DNA of 64,000 bases from Burkholderia sp. MS389. GTDB taxonomy: Bacteria > Pseudomonadota > Gammaproteobacteria > Burkholderiales > Burkholderiaceae. A program made the translations under genes and the position numbers. The stretch is taken from assembly GCF_016899425.1 (NCBI RefSeq), contig NZ_CP045994.1, positions 2,914,001 through 2,978,000 on the forward strand. Reading direction: 5' to 3'. The number at the start of each line of letters is the position of its first letter. Position 1 is the first letter of the stretch. This document shows, piece after piece, positions 1-9,034 of this stretch. The notes under the pieces are model-generated. The model made no database searches and was not told the origin of the DNA. It saw only the letters and a list, made by a program, of their open reading frames with translations.

Positions 1-363
1 GAGATTCTCGAGGCCCGGCATCCCGTGCTCGAGCGTCCACGCGACGAACGCGTGCCAGTTCTCGCCGCCACCGGCCTCGACATACCACGCGTCGTCGTCC
101 TCGCGCACGACGCGGCGGCCCGCGATCTCGTCGAGCAGCACGATGCCGTCGAAATCGCGCGTGAACACGATATTGCTGCCGCCGCCGAGCACGAGCTGCG
201 GCAGGCTCGCGACCCGCGGGTCGCGATGCAGCGCCTCGAACTGCGCCGCCTGCGTGATGCGCGCGGCGAAGCGCGCGCGCGCGGCGATGCCGAACGTGTT
301 GTGCGCGGCGAGCGGATGGTCGGGAAGCAGCGACAGGAAGCAATCGTCAGGAGGCATCGGCAT
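1..363 (-). CDS. murB: UDP-N-acetylenolpyruvoylglucosamine reductase (MurB), N-terminal part
   Basis: This is the first ~121 codons of MurB; the rest lies beyond the left edge of the window. MurB is the cytoplasmic FAD enzyme that uses NADPH to reduce UDP-GlcNAc-enolpyruvate to UDP-MurNAc in peptidoglycan precursor synthesis. The visible part shows the N-terminal NTFGI segment (residues 21-25), the FAD-binding stretch [11 protein letters not shown] (about 57-66) and EAGGGENWH near residue 100. Two in-frame ATGs lie close together at 363 and 357. I used the upstream one, but neither has a strong ribosome binding site. The gene is divergent from yajQ. Confidence 0.93.
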   Translation of the reverse strand, partial: MPMPPDDCFLSLLPDHPLAAHNTFGIAARARFAARITQAAQFEALHRDPRVASLPQLVLGGGSNIVFTRDFDGIVLLDEIAGRRVVREDDDAWYVEAGGGENWHAFVAWTLEHGMPGLENL

Positions 364-498
364 TCGCGGTCACGTCGGCCGGGCGGCGCATGGCCGGCCT
401 TGGGCAAACGGAGGGGCATCGGTAAAATGGCAAACAGTCCGCAATTATAGCGAGTGCCCGCGCGCGAGCCGGGTGCCCGCATCTCAAGGGAGAATGCC

Positions 499-984
499 AT
501 GCCATCGTTCGACGTCGTTTCCGAAGCGAACATGATCGAAGTGAAGAACGCCATCGAGCAGTCGAACAAGGAAATTTCGACGCGCTTCGACTTCAAGGGC
601 TCCGACGCGCGCGTCGAGCAGAAGGAACGCGAGCTGACGCTGTTCGCCGACGACGATTTCAAGCTCGGCCAGGTCAAGGACGTGCTGATCGGCAAGCTGG
701 CCAAGCGCAACGTCGACGTGCGCTTCCTCGACTACGGCAAGGTCGAGAAGATCGGCGGCGACAAGGTCAAGCAGATCGTCACCGTGAAGAAGGGCGTAAC
801 GGGCGACCTGGCGAAGAAGATCGTGCGCCTCGTGAAGGACAGCAAGATCAAGGTGCAGGCAAGCATCCAGGGCGACGCGGTGCGCATCTCGGGCACGAAG
901 CGCGACGACCTGCAGAGCACGATCGCGATGCTGCGCAAGGACGTGACCGACACGCCGCTCGACTTCAACAACTTCCGCGACTGA
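499..984 (+). CDS. yajQ: YajQ family nucleotide-binding protein
   Basis: This 161-residue protein has the full usual length of the YajQ/DUF520 family. The family folds as two ferredoxin-like halves and binds RNA or nucleotides; in Xanthomonas and Pseudomonas it has been described as a cyclic-di-GMP effector. The start MPSFDVVSE is the typical N-terminus, followed by the conserved stretch [12 protein letters not shown]. The ATG at 499 follows AAGGGAGA (486-493). A second ATG at 494 is out of frame. The gene runs toward plsY, with 77 bp between the two stop codons. Confidence 0.95.
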   Translation: MPSFDVVSEANMIEVKNAIEQSNKEISTRFDFKGSDARVEQKERELTLFADDDFKLGQVKDVLIGKLAKRNVDVRFLDYGKVEKIGGDKVKQIVTVKKGVTGDLAKKIVRLVKDSKIKVQASIQGDAVRISGTKRDDLQSTIAMLRKDVTDTPLDFNNFRD

Positions 985-1061
985 CCGGCCGCCGATCCGT
1001 CGCGTCATCCGGCCGGGCCCCGCGCACGCGGCGCGCCCGGCGCGCGGCCAGCCGCGCGTGC

Positions 1062-1703
1062 TCAGGCTTTCCCGCCGTCCTGCGCGCCGCCGTCCGCGGC
1101 CGCCTTCTTCTTGTCGCCGATCCGGCTCTCCTGCCCCGCGAGCAGCTTCGAAATGTTGCCGCGGTGACGCCACACGAGCAGCACGCTCATCGCCAGCACG
1201 GCCCACGCGACCGGGTTGTGGCCCGGCATGCCGAACAGGAACACGTCGAATACCGGCGCGAACACGGCCGCGACCAGCGCCGCGAGCGACGAATAGCGGA
1301 AAAAGAACGCGACGATCAGCCAGGTCAGCGCGGTCGCGAGCCCGAGCACCGGGTGCACGGCGAGCAGCACGCCGGCCGCGGTCGCGACGCCCTTGCCGCC
1401 CTGGAAGCGGAAGAACACCGGGTACAGGTGGCCGAGGAACACGGCGATCGCAACCCACGCGATCGCGACGTCGGGCAGGCCGAAGCGCCGGGCGAGCCAG
1501 ACGGCGATCCAGCCCTTGAACGCGTCGCCGACGAGCGTCAGGATCGCGGCCTTCTTGTTGCCGCTGCGCAGCACGTTGGTCGCGCCGGGATTCTTCGATC
1601 CGTACGAACGCGGGTCGGCCAGCCCCATCACGGAACTGACGACGACGGCGAACGACACCGAACCGATCAGGTAGGCAACGAGGGCGGCGAGCAGGATCTG
1701 CAT
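1062..1703 (-). CDS. plsY: Glycerol-3-phosphate acyltransferase PlsY
   Basis: This 213-residue inner-membrane enzyme transfers the acyl group of acyl-phosphate to glycerol-3-phosphate, the first step of phospholipid synthesis. The family motifs are visible: [15 protein letters not shown] around residues 34-48 and [18 protein letters not shown] around 91-108. Several hydrophobic helices fit the known five-helix topology. The C-terminus is a charged tail rich in Lys, Ala and Asp. The gene is transcribed away from the acyl-CoA synthetase region and toward yajQ. Confidence 0.95.
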   Translation of the reverse strand: MQILLAALVAYLIGSVSFAVVVSSVMGLADPRSYGSKNPGATNVLRSGNKKAAILTLVGDAFKGWIAVWLARRFGLPDVAIAWVAIAVFLGHLYPVFFRFQGGKGVATAAGVLLAVHPVLGLATALTWLIVAFFFRYSSLAALVAAVFAPVFDVFLFGMPGHNPVAWAVLAMSVLLVWRHRGNISKLLAGQESRIGDKKKAAADGGAQDGGKA

Positions 1704-1819
1704 GCGGAGGACTCTTCTTTCAACGTATCGGGAAAGGGACGGCCGTGCGCGGCAAGCCGGCAGGCCGAAACGGCGCCCATTCTACCGAACGGGCGCGGGG
1801 TGCCACGAAGGTGAAACCC

Positions 1820-2311
1820 TCAGTCGACGCTCGCACACTGCACCGGCTGCGCGCCGAGCAGCGACGTGAGCACCGCCGGCGCGAGGCTGACGAGGTAGCC
1901 GCGCCGGCCGCCGTTCAGGTAGATCGTCGGCAGTTCGAGGATCGTCGCCTCGACGTAGACGGGCATCGTCTTGCGCGTGCCGAACGGCGACGTGCCGCCG
2001 ACGAGATAGCCCGAATGGCGGTTCGCGACGTCGGGCTTGCACGGCTCGACGCGCTTCGCGCCGATCTGCCGCGCGAGATTCTTCGTCGACACGGTGCGGT
2101 CGCCGTGCATCAGCACGATCAGCGGCTTCGCGTGCTCGTCCTCCATCACGAGCGTCTTCACGACGCTGTGCTCGTCGACGCCGAGCTGGCGCGCCGATTC
2201 GCCGGTGCCGCCGTGCTCGACGTATTCGTACGGATGCTCGCCGAACGCGACGCCATGGCGGCGCAGCAACTGGGTCGCGGGGGTTTCGGACACGTGTCTG
2301 GATTTGCTCAT
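1820..2311 (-). CDS. ybaK: Cys-tRNA(Pro) deacylase, YbaK/EbsC family
   Basis: This 163-residue protein of the YbaK/ProX family hydrolyses mischarged Cys-tRNA(Pro) in trans. It carries the family hallmarks: SVVKTLVMEDE near residue 50 (with the key lysine), MHGDRTVSTKNLA near 68-80, and SGYLVGGTSPFGTRKTMPVYVE near 99-120. Its length matches E. coli YbaK. The start at 2311 lies 234 bp from the divergent acyl-CoA synthetase gene, so the intervening DNA must hold promoters for both. Confidence 0.92.
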   Translation of the reverse strand: MSKSRHVSETPATQLLRRHGVAFGEHPYEYVEHGGTGESARQLGVDEHSVVKTLVMEDEHAKPLIVLMHGDRTVSTKNLARQIGAKRVEPCKPDVANRHSGYLVGGTSPFGTRKTMPVYVEATILELPTIYLNGGRRGYLVSLAPAVLTSLLGAQPVQCASVD

Positions 2312-2369
2312 GGCGGCATTTTAATGGCGAACGATCGGCGAGCGCGCGATGGCGTGCCCGCGCCGGCGG

Positions 2370-2375
2370 TATACT
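2370..2375 (+). promoter_or_regulatory. Candidate -10 element (TATACT) for the acyl-CoA synthetase gene
   Basis: TATACT stands in an otherwise very G+C-rich stretch of the ybaK / acyl-CoA synthetase divergent region, about 170 bp upstream of the ATG at 2546. No convincing -35 is visible at 16-18 bp spacing, so this is only a candidate. Confidence 0.35.
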
Positions 2376-2545
2376 CGCGACCCGTTTTCCGCCGGCCCGC
2401 CGCATCGCCGTCGCAAGTGTGCCCATCATCGTTGCGAACATCGCGAAGCGCTATTGCCCGTTTGGCTGATTGTGGCGCGCGCGCCCTCATGGCACGATCG
2501 TTCGCAAATATCGTCGGCGCCGCCGGCCCCTCATCTGGAGACGCC

Positions 2546-4108
2546 ATGTCCTCGCCCATCCGTTCATCCGAATCGCTCGACGTCGATGCGCTGCTCGCCG
2601 CGCTGCCGCGCCGCATCGCCGACGTGCCCGCGCACCGGGCCGCGCAGTCGCCCGCGCATCCGGCGCTGATCGAGGATGCTCGCCGGCTGTCGTACGGCGA
2701 GCTGGCGCAGGCCGTCGACGCGGCGGTCGCGCGGCTCGCGGGCCTCGGCGTGCAAGGCGGCGACCGCGTGATGATCGTCGCGGAAAACTGCGTCGCGCAG
2801 ATCGTGCTGCTGTTCGCGGCCGCGCGCCTCGACGCCTGGGCGCTCGTGTCGAACGCGCGGCTGTCGGCCGCCGAGCTCGACGCGATCGCCGCGCATGCGC
2901 GTCCGAAGCTGATCGCGTTCACGACCGACGCATCGGCCGACGCGCGCACCCACGCCGAGCGGCTCGGCGCGACGCCCGCCGGCGCGCTGCCGGTCGACAT
3001 CGGCGCGTGGTCGTATCGCGTCGATCCAAGCGCCCCCGCCGAACCGGTGGCCGCCGACGGCGCCGGGCAATGCGCGGCGCTGATCTACACGACTGGCACG
3101 ACCGGTACGCCGAAAGGCGTGATGCTGTCGCACCGCAACCTGCTGTTCATCGCGGCGATATCGAGCACGCTGCGCCGCGTGTCTCCTGACGACGTCGTCT
3201 ACACGGTGCTGCCCGTGTCGCACGTGTACGGGCTCGCGTCGGTATGCGTCGGCAGCCTCTACGCAGGCGCGACGCTGCGGCTCGCGCCGCGCTTCTCGCC
3301 GGAAGCCGTGCGTGTCGCGCTCGCCGACGAAGGCGTGACGATCTTCCAGGGCGTGCCCGCGATGCACGCGAAGCTGCTCGAACACCTGCACACGCACGGC
3401 CACGCGTGGCGCGCGCCGCGGCTGCGCTTCGCGTATTCGGGCGGCTCGCCGCTCGATGCGAACCTGAAGGCCCGCGTCGAGCGCCTGTACGGCGTGCCGC
3501 TGCACAACGGCTACGGGATGACCGAAAGCAGCCCGACGATCACGCAGACGCCGCTCGACGCGCCGCGCGCGGACAGTTCGGTCGGCGTGCCGATCCCGGG
3601 CGTCGACATGCGGATCGTCGCGCCGGACGGCACCGACGTGCCGCCGGGCGAAGTCGGCGAAATCCGCGTGCGCGGGCCGAACGTGATGCTCGGCTACTAC
3701 CGCGACACGGACGCGACGCGCGCGGCCGTGTCGCCGGACGGCTGGCTGAGCACCGGCGATCTGGCGCGGCAGGACGCGGACGGCGCGGTGACGATCGTGG
3801 GCCGCAGCAAGGAGCTGATCATCCGCTCGGGCTTCAACGTGTATCCGGTCGAGGTCGAACAGGTGCTGAATGCGCATCCGGACGTCGTGCAGGCGGCCGT
3901 GATCGGCCGCGCGATCGACGGCAACGAGGAAGTGCTCGCGTTCGTCGAGCTGGTGCCCGGCGCGGCGGCGAACGAGGCGGCATTGCACGCGTGGTGCGCG
4001 GATCGGCTCACCGCTTACAAGCGCCCTGCGCATATCCGCGTGCTCGATGCGCTGCCGGCCGCGTCGACCGGCAAGGTGCTCAAGCACCGGCTGCGCGAAC
4101 TGGTCTGA
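2546..4108 (+). CDS. AMP-forming acyl-CoA synthetase / ligase (ANL superfamily)
   Basis: This 520-residue enzyme activates a carboxylic acid to its CoA thioester through an acyl-adenylate. The P-loop-like motif YTTGTTGTPKGVMLSH lies near residue 180. GYGMTESSPTIT lies near 325, STGDLARQDADG near 402, and the C-terminal catalytic lysine region ASTGKVLKH is close to the end. The ATG at 2546 follows TCTGGAG (2534-2540). The gene stands alone between divergent ybaK and convergent xerD, so the context does not reveal the substrate. A fatty, aryl or other short acid is equally possible. Confidence 0.88.
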   Translation: MSSPIRSSESLDVDALLAALPRRIADVPAHRAAQSPAHPALIEDARRLSYGELAQAVDAAVARLAGLGVQGGDRVMIVAENCVAQIVLLFAAARLDAWALVSNARLSAAELDAIAAHARPKLIAFTTDASADARTHAERLGATPAGALPVDIGAWSYRVDPSAPAEPVAADGAGQCAALIYTTGTTGTPKGVMLSHRNLLFIAAISSTLRRVSPDDVVYTVLPVSHVYGLASVCVGSLYAGATLRLAPRFSPEAVRVALADEGVTIFQGVPAMHAKLLEHLHTHGHAWRAPRLRFAYSGGSPLDANLKARVERLYGVPLHNGYGMTESSPTITQTPLDAPRADSSVGVPIPGVDMRIVAPDGTDVPPGEVGEIRVRGPNVMLGYYRDTDATRAAVSPDGWLSTGDLARQDADGAVTIVGRSKELIIRSGFNVYPVEVEQVLNAHPDVVQAAVIGRAIDGNEEVLAFVELVPGAAANEAALHAWCADRLTAYKRPAHIRVLDALPAASTGKVLKHRLRELV

Positions 4109-4177
4109 CGCGGCCGCCGGCGCGCTGCGCGCGTCCGCATTGCAGTCCGCGCCGCGCGAATGCACGCGCGGCGCGTG

Positions 4178-5140
4178 TCAGCCGCGCGGGTGATGCTGCG
4201 CGTGCAGCGTCCTGAGCCGCTCGCGCGCGACGTGCGTATAGATCTGCGTGGTCGAGATGTCGCTGTGGCCGAGCAGCAGCTGCACGACGCGCAGGTCGGC
4301 GCCGTGGTTCAGCAGGTGCGTCGCGAACGCGTGCCGCAGCGTGTGCGGCGACAGGTGCGCGCGCACGTCGGCCTGCTGCGCGTGACGCTTGATGATGTTC
4401 CAGAACTGCTGGCGCGTCATCCCGTCCCCGCGCGCGGTCACGAACAGCGCATCAGCCGCGCGTGCGCCGAGCAGCGCCGGCCGCGCATCGCGCAGGTAGC
4501 GTTCGATCCAGCCGTGCGCGACTTCGCCGAACGGCACGAGCCGCTCCTTCGACCCCTTGCCCATCACGCGCACGACGCCTTCGTTGAGGCCGACCTCGAC
4601 CGTCTTCAGCGTCACGAGTTCGCTCACGCGCAGCCCGCTCGCGTACATCAGCTCGAGCATCGTGCGATCGCGCAGGCCGAGCGGCGTGCCGATGTCGGGC
4701 GCGCCGAGCAGCGCCTCGACCTGCGCCTCGGACAGCGTCGACGGGAATCGGGCCGCCTGTTTCGCGGACGTGATCCGCAGCGTCGGGTCGGCGCTCGCGC
4801 GATGCTCGCGCACGGCCCAGCCGTAATAGCGGCGGAACACGGACAGCCGCCGGTTCGACGACGTCGCCTTGCCGTCGCTGCGCGCGGCGATGTAGCCGGT
4901 CACCATCGCCTCGTCGGCCGAGTCGAGCGGCGCGCCGTGCGTCGCGGCCAACCAGTGGGAAAACAGCACCAGGTCGCGCCGGTACGCATCGAGCGTGTTG
5001 CGCGCGAGCCCGTGCTCGAGCCACAGCGCATCGCAGAACACGTCGATCGACGCGCGGCTCGCGAGCAGCGCGGGCGATGCCGCAACGGCGTCGATCTCGC
5101 TGTCGTTGTCGGCGCGGGGGGAAATCATCGGTTCGCTCAT
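4178..5140 (-). CDS. xerD: Site-specific tyrosine recombinase XerD
   Basis: This 320-residue tyrosine recombinase acts with XerC at dif to resolve chromosome dimers. An N-terminal SAM-like core-binding domain (about residues 25-110) precedes the catalytic domain. The catalytic domain shows SGLRVSELVTLK, HTLRHAFATHLL (HxxR), LLGHSDISTTQIYTHV (His and the nucleophilic Tyr). The start MSEPMISPR at 5140 was chosen because it overlaps the ogt stop in an ATGA arrangement. The open frame continues upstream only as a shadow of ogt. Housekeeping XerD is more likely than a phage integrase, because no element boundaries are visible. Confidence 0.93.
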   Translation of the reverse strand: MSEPMISPRADNDSEIDAVAASPALLASRASIDVFCDALWLEHGLARNTLDAYRRDLVLFSHWLAATHGAPLDSADEAMVTGYIAARSDGKATSSNRRLSVFRRYYGWAVREHRASADPTLRITSAKQAARFPSTLSEAQVEALLGAPDIGTPLGLRDRTMLELMYASGLRVSELVTLKTVEVGLNEGVVRVMGKGSKERLVPFGEVAHGWIERYLRDARPALLGARAADALFVTARGDGMTRQQFWNIIKRHAQQADVRAHLSPHTLRHAFATHLLNHGADLRVVQLLLGHSDISTTQIYTHVARERLRTLHAQHHPRG

Positions 5141-5607
5141 TGGTACGGCACGCCCTCGTGCGCCAGCAGCCAGCGCTTCACTTTCTGGTAATAGCCGTTG
5201 TCGTCGTGGTTCGCGAATCCGCCGAGGCCGCCCGCCGCGACGACGCGATGGCACGGAATCACGAGCGGGAAGTAGTTCGCGCCGCACGCCTGGCCGACCG
5301 CGCGCGGCGCGCTGCCGATTCGCTTCGCGACCTGGCCGTAGGTCAGCACCGTACCGGGCGGGATGTCGCTGATCACGTCCCATACGCGGTGCTGGAATGC
5401 GCTGCCGACGTCGGCGAGCGGCAGGTCGAAGCGCGCCGATGCGCGCTCGAAATAACGTTCGATCTGCTCGACCGCGCGCTTCGCGAGCGCCGAGTCCGGA
5501 TCGACCGACTTCATCGATTCGGGCAGATAGACGATCTCGCGCACCACCGCGGCATCCGTGCGGATGCCGACCTTGCCGAACGGCGCGTCGATGACTGCGT
5601 TGAACAT
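5137..5607 (-). CDS. ogt: Methylated-DNA--[protein]-cysteine S-methyltransferase
   Basis: This 156-residue DNA repair protein removes methyl groups from O6-methylguanine by suicidal transfer to a cysteine. The active site PCHRVV is present with the nucleophile at Cys119, and the helix-turn-helix region GTVLTYGQVAKRIGSAPRAVGQA lies just before it. The ATG at 5607 is preceded by TCAGGAGA at good spacing, which decides the start over an upstream ATG. The stop overlaps the xerD start (ATGA, 5137-5140), so the two genes form a coupled pair. Confidence 0.95.
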   Translation of the reverse strand: MFNAVIDAPFGKVGIRTDAAVVREIVYLPESMKSVDPDSALAKRAVEQIERYFERASARFDLPLADVGSAFQHRVWDVISDIPPGTVLTYGQVAKRIGSAPRAVGQACGANYFPLVIPCHRVVAAGGLGGFANHDDNGYYQKVKRWLLAHEGVPYQ

Positions 5608-5670
5608 GGACTTCTCCTGACCGGAATGCGCGCGGCCCTGCCCGCGCGCCGACGACACTTTACGCCGCCT

Positions 5671-6906
5671 TCACGCGGCTCGCAGCGCCCATTCGACATG
5701 CTCGCGCACGATCGGCGACGGATCGTCGGCGCGGGCGCGCAGCGCGGCGACGATCGCGGCGCGCGCCGGCGGCGCGAGCCGGTCCGCGCCGGTGCGCAGC
5801 GCATTGCCGAGCCCGACCGCGAGATTGCGCAGCCAGCTTTCGTAGCCGATGCGCCGGATCGCGCTGCCCTGCATCCGCGTATCGAACGTCTCGCCGTCCC
5901 ACGCGAACAGCTCGACGAGCGTCGCGCGGTCGAGGCCGTGCCGCACGTCGAAGTCGGCGACGGGCGCGGCCTGCGCGAATTTGTTCCACGGGCACACGAG
6001 CTGGCAGTCGTCGCAACCGTACACGCGATTGCCGATCATCGGCCGCAGCGGCTCGGGGATGCTGCCTTTCAGTTCGATCGTCAGATACGAGATGCAGCGG
6101 CGCGCGTCGACGCGGTACGGCTCGACGATCGCGCCGGTCGGGCACGCGTCGATGCAGCGCGTGCAGCTGCCGCAGTGCGCGCCGGGCGCCTCGGGCGCGC
6201 TGTCGGGCGACGTGTGCGCGTCGGTCGGCAGCGGCAGGTCGACGTAGATCTCGCCGAGAAAGAACAGCGAGCCGGCATCGCGCTGCAGCAGCAGCGTGTG
6301 CTTGCCGCGCCAGCCGACCCCGGCCTTCTGCGCGAGCTCGACTTCGAGCACGGGCGCCGAATCGGTGAACACGCGGTAGCCGAACCCGCCGATCTCGTGC
6401 TCGATGCGCTCCGCGAGCGTCTGCAACCGGTTGCGCAGCACCTTGTGATAGTCGCGGCCGCGCGCATAGATCGACACGACGGCCGCCTGTGGATCGTCGA
6501 GCCGCGCCCGTTCGCGCGCGCGCCAGTCGTGCGGCGCGAGCGCGCCGGGCTCGTCGTCGGGCGTGTCGGCCGCGAGCGTTTCGGCCGGCATATAGGCGAG
6601 CCGCACGGAAATCACGCGTCGCGTACCGGCCACAAGTTCGGCCGGCCGCGCGCGTTTCATCCCATGTTTGGCCATATAATCCATTTCGCCGTGGTATCCG
6701 GCTTCCAGCCAGGCGGCAAGGCCCGCTTCGGCATCCGAGAGATCGGTGTCGCTGATGCCGATCGCCCCGAAACCCAATTCGCGCCCCCACGCCCTGATGC
6801 GAGCGGCGAGCGCACTCAACGCCGCATCGTCGAGCGCGCACGGCGCCGCGCCTTCGCCATGAGTCGAAGGCCTGTCGGATGCGGCGCGTTCCGGTAGTCG
6901 GTTCAT
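5671..6906 (-). CDS. queG: Epoxyqueuosine reductase QueG
   Basis: This 411-residue cobalamin- and Fe-S-dependent enzyme makes the last step of queuosine synthesis in tRNA (epoxyqueuosine to queuosine). Two 4Fe-4S clusters are indicated by CGSCTRCIDACPTGAI (about residue 220) and CDDCQLVCPWNKF (about 275). A HEAT-like C-terminus, AAIVAALRARADDPSPIVREH, ends the protein. The N-terminal ~25 residues are a variable extension. The gene is divergent from tsaE with only 17 bp between the two start codons. Confidence 0.95.
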   Translation of the reverse strand: MNRLPERAASDRPSTHGEGAAPCALDDAALSALAARIRAWGRELGFGAIGISDTDLSDAEAGLAAWLEAGYHGEMDYMAKHGMKRARPAELVAGTRRVISVRLAYMPAETLAADTPDDEPGALAPHDWRARERARLDDPQAAVVSIYARGRDYHKVLRNRLQTLAERIEHEIGGFGYRVFTDSAPVLEVELAQKAGVGWRGKHTLLLQRDAGSLFFLGEIYVDLPLPTDAHTSPDSAPEAPGAHCGSCTRCIDACPTGAIVEPYRVDARRCISYLTIELKGSIPEPLRPMIGNRVYGCDDCQLVCPWNKFAQAAPVADFDVRHGLDRATLVELFAWDGETFDTRMQGSAIRRIGYESWLRNLAVGLGNALRTGADRLAPPARAAIVAALRARADDPSPIVREHVEWALRAA

Positions 6907-6923
6907 CGCACTATTTTACGAGA

Positions 6924-7475
6924 ATGCCAGCCACGTCCAGCCAACCGCCTCATGCCATGTTGCCCGCCCCGCTCGCGGAGCGCGTGATCGCGCTCGCCGA
7001 CGAAGCTGCAACCGAGGCCTTCGGCACCCGCTTCGCGCACGCGCTCGACGCGGCGCGCATCGAGCTCGGCCGCGCCCATGCGTTCGACGGGCTGCAGATC
7101 CAGCTGGTCGGCGATCTCGGCGCGGGCAAGACGACCCTCGTGCGCGCGATCCTGCGCGGCCTCGGCCACCCGGGGCGCGTGCGCAGCCCGACCTATACGC
7201 TCGTCGAGCCGTACGCGCTCGAGCGCAGCGACGGGGAACTCGAGGTCTATCACTTCGATCTGTATCGATTCAACGATCCGGCCGAATGGTCCGATGCAGG
7301 CTTTCGCGAATATTTCAATTCCAGCGCGATCTGCCTCGTCGAATGGCCGCAACAGGCGGGTGCGCTGCTCGGCGTGCCCGATCTGGTTTTCTCGCTCGAC
7401 GTGGATGGCGACGGCCGTGCCCTCACCGTCCGGGCGTACAGCGCTTCAGGAAAGGCATGTCTCGAAAGATGTTGA
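6924..7475 (+). CDS. tsaE: tRNA threonylcarbamoyladenosine biosynthesis ATPase TsaE
   Basis: This protein of about 183 residues is the ATPase partner of TsaB/TsaD in the t6A modification of ANN-decoding tRNAs. Walker A is GDLGAGKTTLVR (residues 63-74), followed by RSPTYTLVEPY and the Walker B-like YHFDLYRF. The ATG at 6924 gives an N-terminal extension of about 11 residues relative to a second ATG at 6957, which could also be the true start. The 3' end overlaps the amiC start by 19 bp, so the two are co-transcribed and probably coupled. Confidence 0.92.
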   Translation: MPATSSQPPHAMLPAPLAERVIALADEAATEAFGTRFAHALDAARIELGRAHAFDGLQIQLVGDLGAGKTTLVRAILRGLGHPGRVRSPTYTLVEPYALERSDGELEVYHFDLYRFNDPAEWSDAGFREYFNSSAICLVEWPQQAGALLGVPDLVFSLDVDGDGRALTVRAYSASGKACLERC

Positions 7476-8989
7476 TCAAACCGTTCCGCTCGATCGAATC
7501 GGCGGCCACCGCGACGCACAACTGGCGGCGCCGTCAGATCCTGCGCGCGGGGGCGTCGACGCTGGTGCTCGGTCTCGTCGCGCCGCGGCTCGCGCACGCG
7601 TCGTCGGTGCTCGGCGTGCGCGTGTGGCCCGCACGCGATTACACGCGCGTCACGATCGAATCCGACCAGCCGCTGCAGAATAGCCAACAGCTGCTGCAGG
7701 GTCCCGACCGCCTGGTCGTCGATCTGAACGGCCTCGACCTCGACCAGGCGCTGCGCGATCTCGTATCGAAGATCGCGCCGAACGATCCGCAGATCCAGTC
7801 GGTGCGCGTCGGCCAGTATCAGCCGCACGTCGTGCGGATGGTGTTCGACCTGAAAGGCTCGGTGAAGCCGCAGGTGTTCACGCTGCCGCCCGTCGGCACG
7901 TACAAGTACCGGCTCGTGTTCGACCTGTATCCGGCCGTCGCGCCCGATCCGCTGTCCGACCTGATCGCGCAGACGGAACGCAAGGAACAGGCGCTCAACG
8001 ACACCGCGCGCGCGCAGCAGATGCAACCGCCGTCCACGCTGGCCGGCCCGGGCACCCCGCCGCCCGGCGCGGGCGCGGGCGACAACAGCGACGCATTCTT
8101 CCAGCGTTTCGCGCAGAACACCCCGGCCGCGCCGCATACGCCGCCGGCCGCCGGCACGCCGTCGACGCCCGCGAAGCCGGCCGTCAAGCCGCCGCCCGTC
8201 ATCGCGCGCCGCGACGACAACGACGACGACGGGGACACCTACAAGTTCACCGCGCCAAAATCCGGCAAGGGCGGCACGGTACGCCTGCTGACGGTCGCGA
8301 TCGACCCGGGCCACGGCGGCGAGGATCCGGGCGCGATCGGCGGCGGCGGCACGTACGAGAAGCACATCGCGCTCGACATCGCGAAGAAGCTGCGCGCGAA
8401 GATCGACGCCGCCCCGAACATGCGCGCGATGATGACGCGCGACGCCGACTTCTTCGTGCCGCTGAACGTGCGCGTGCAGAAGGCGCGCCGCGTCGGCGCC
8501 GACCTGTTCGTGTCGATCCACGCGGATGCGTTCACGACGCCGTCCGCGCGCGGCTCGTCGGTGTTCGCGCTGTCCGACCACGGCGCGACGAGTGCCGCGG
8601 CGCGCTGGATGGCGAACAAGGAGAATTCGTCGGACCTGATCGGCGGCATCAACATCAAGACGGCGGACGCGGCCGTGAACCGCGCGCTGTTCGACATGTC
8701 GACGACCGCGCAGATCCGCGACTCGCTGCGCTACGGCAACTACGTGCTGAAGGAAGTGGGCGGCATCAACAAGCTGCACAAGGGCTCGGTCGAGCAGGCC
8801 GGGTTCGCGGTGCTGAAGGCGCCCGACATTCCGTCGATCCTCGTCGAGACCGCGTTCATCAGCAACCCGGACGAAGAGCGCCGCCTCAACGACGACAGCT
8901 ATCGCGACGAGATGGCCGACGCGATCTTCCGCGGCATCAAGCGTTATTTCGCCGCGAATCCGCCGCTCGCGAAGAACCGGATGGCCTGA
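7457..8989 (+). CDS. amiC: N-acetylmuramoyl-L-alanine amidase AmiC, Tat-exported
   Basis: This 510-residue periplasmic zinc amidase splits daughter-cell peptidoglycan during division. A twin-arginine signal RRRQILRAGASTLVLGL (from about residue 24) is followed by a cleavage site near AHAS. An AMIN septal-targeting domain (about 50-150) comes next, then a disordered Pro/Ala/Asp-rich linker with a DDNDDDGD run. The Amidase_3 domain has ligands in AIDPGHGGEDPG, GTYEKHIAL and FVSIHADAF. The start at 7457 has AGGAAAGG (7448-7455) as its ribosome binding site and overlaps the tsaE end. An ATG at 7469 is a second possible start. Confidence 0.95.
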   Translation: MSRKMLIKPFRSIESAATATHNWRRRQILRAGASTLVLGLVAPRLAHASSVLGVRVWPARDYTRVTIESDQPLQNSQQLLQGPDRLVVDLNGLDLDQALRDLVSKIAPNDPQIQSVRVGQYQPHVVRMVFDLKGSVKPQVFTLPPVGTYKYRLVFDLYPAVAPDPLSDLIAQTERKEQALNDTARAQQMQPPSTLAGPGTPPPGAGAGDNSDAFFQRFAQNTPAAPHTPPAAGTPSTPAKPAVKPPPVIARRDDNDDDGDTYKFTAPKSGKGGTVRLLTVAIDPGHGGEDPGAIGGGGTYEKHIALDIAKKLRAKIDAAPNMRAMMTRDADFFVPLNVRVQKARRVGADLFVSIHADAFTTPSARGSSVFALSDHGATSAAARWMANKENSSDLIGGINIKTADAAVNRALFDMSTTAQIRDSLRYGNYVLKEVGGINKLHKGSVEQAGFAVLKAPDIPSILVETAFISNPDEERRLNDDSYRDEMADAIFRGIKRYFAANPPLAKNRMA

Positions 8990-9007
8990 GCGTCACCCGT
9001 TCCCTGC

Positions 9008-9032
9008 CGCCGGCACGCCGCGCGTGCCGGCG
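9008..9032. terminator. Candidate bidirectional hairpin between amiC and the DMT permease gene
   Basis: An 11-bp perfect stem (arms at 9008-9018 and 9022-9032, GCCGGCACGC and its complement) with a 3-nt loop lies in the 45 bp between two convergent genes. No U-tract follows on either strand. It may act as a transcription barrier rather than a classic intrinsic terminator. Confidence 0.45.
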
Positions 9033-9034
9033 CG

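Noticed and set aside
4178..5140. xerD as a phage or island integrase
   Set aside because: It has housekeeping length and sequence, is coupled to ogt, and has no tRNA target, attachment repeats or phage genes around it.
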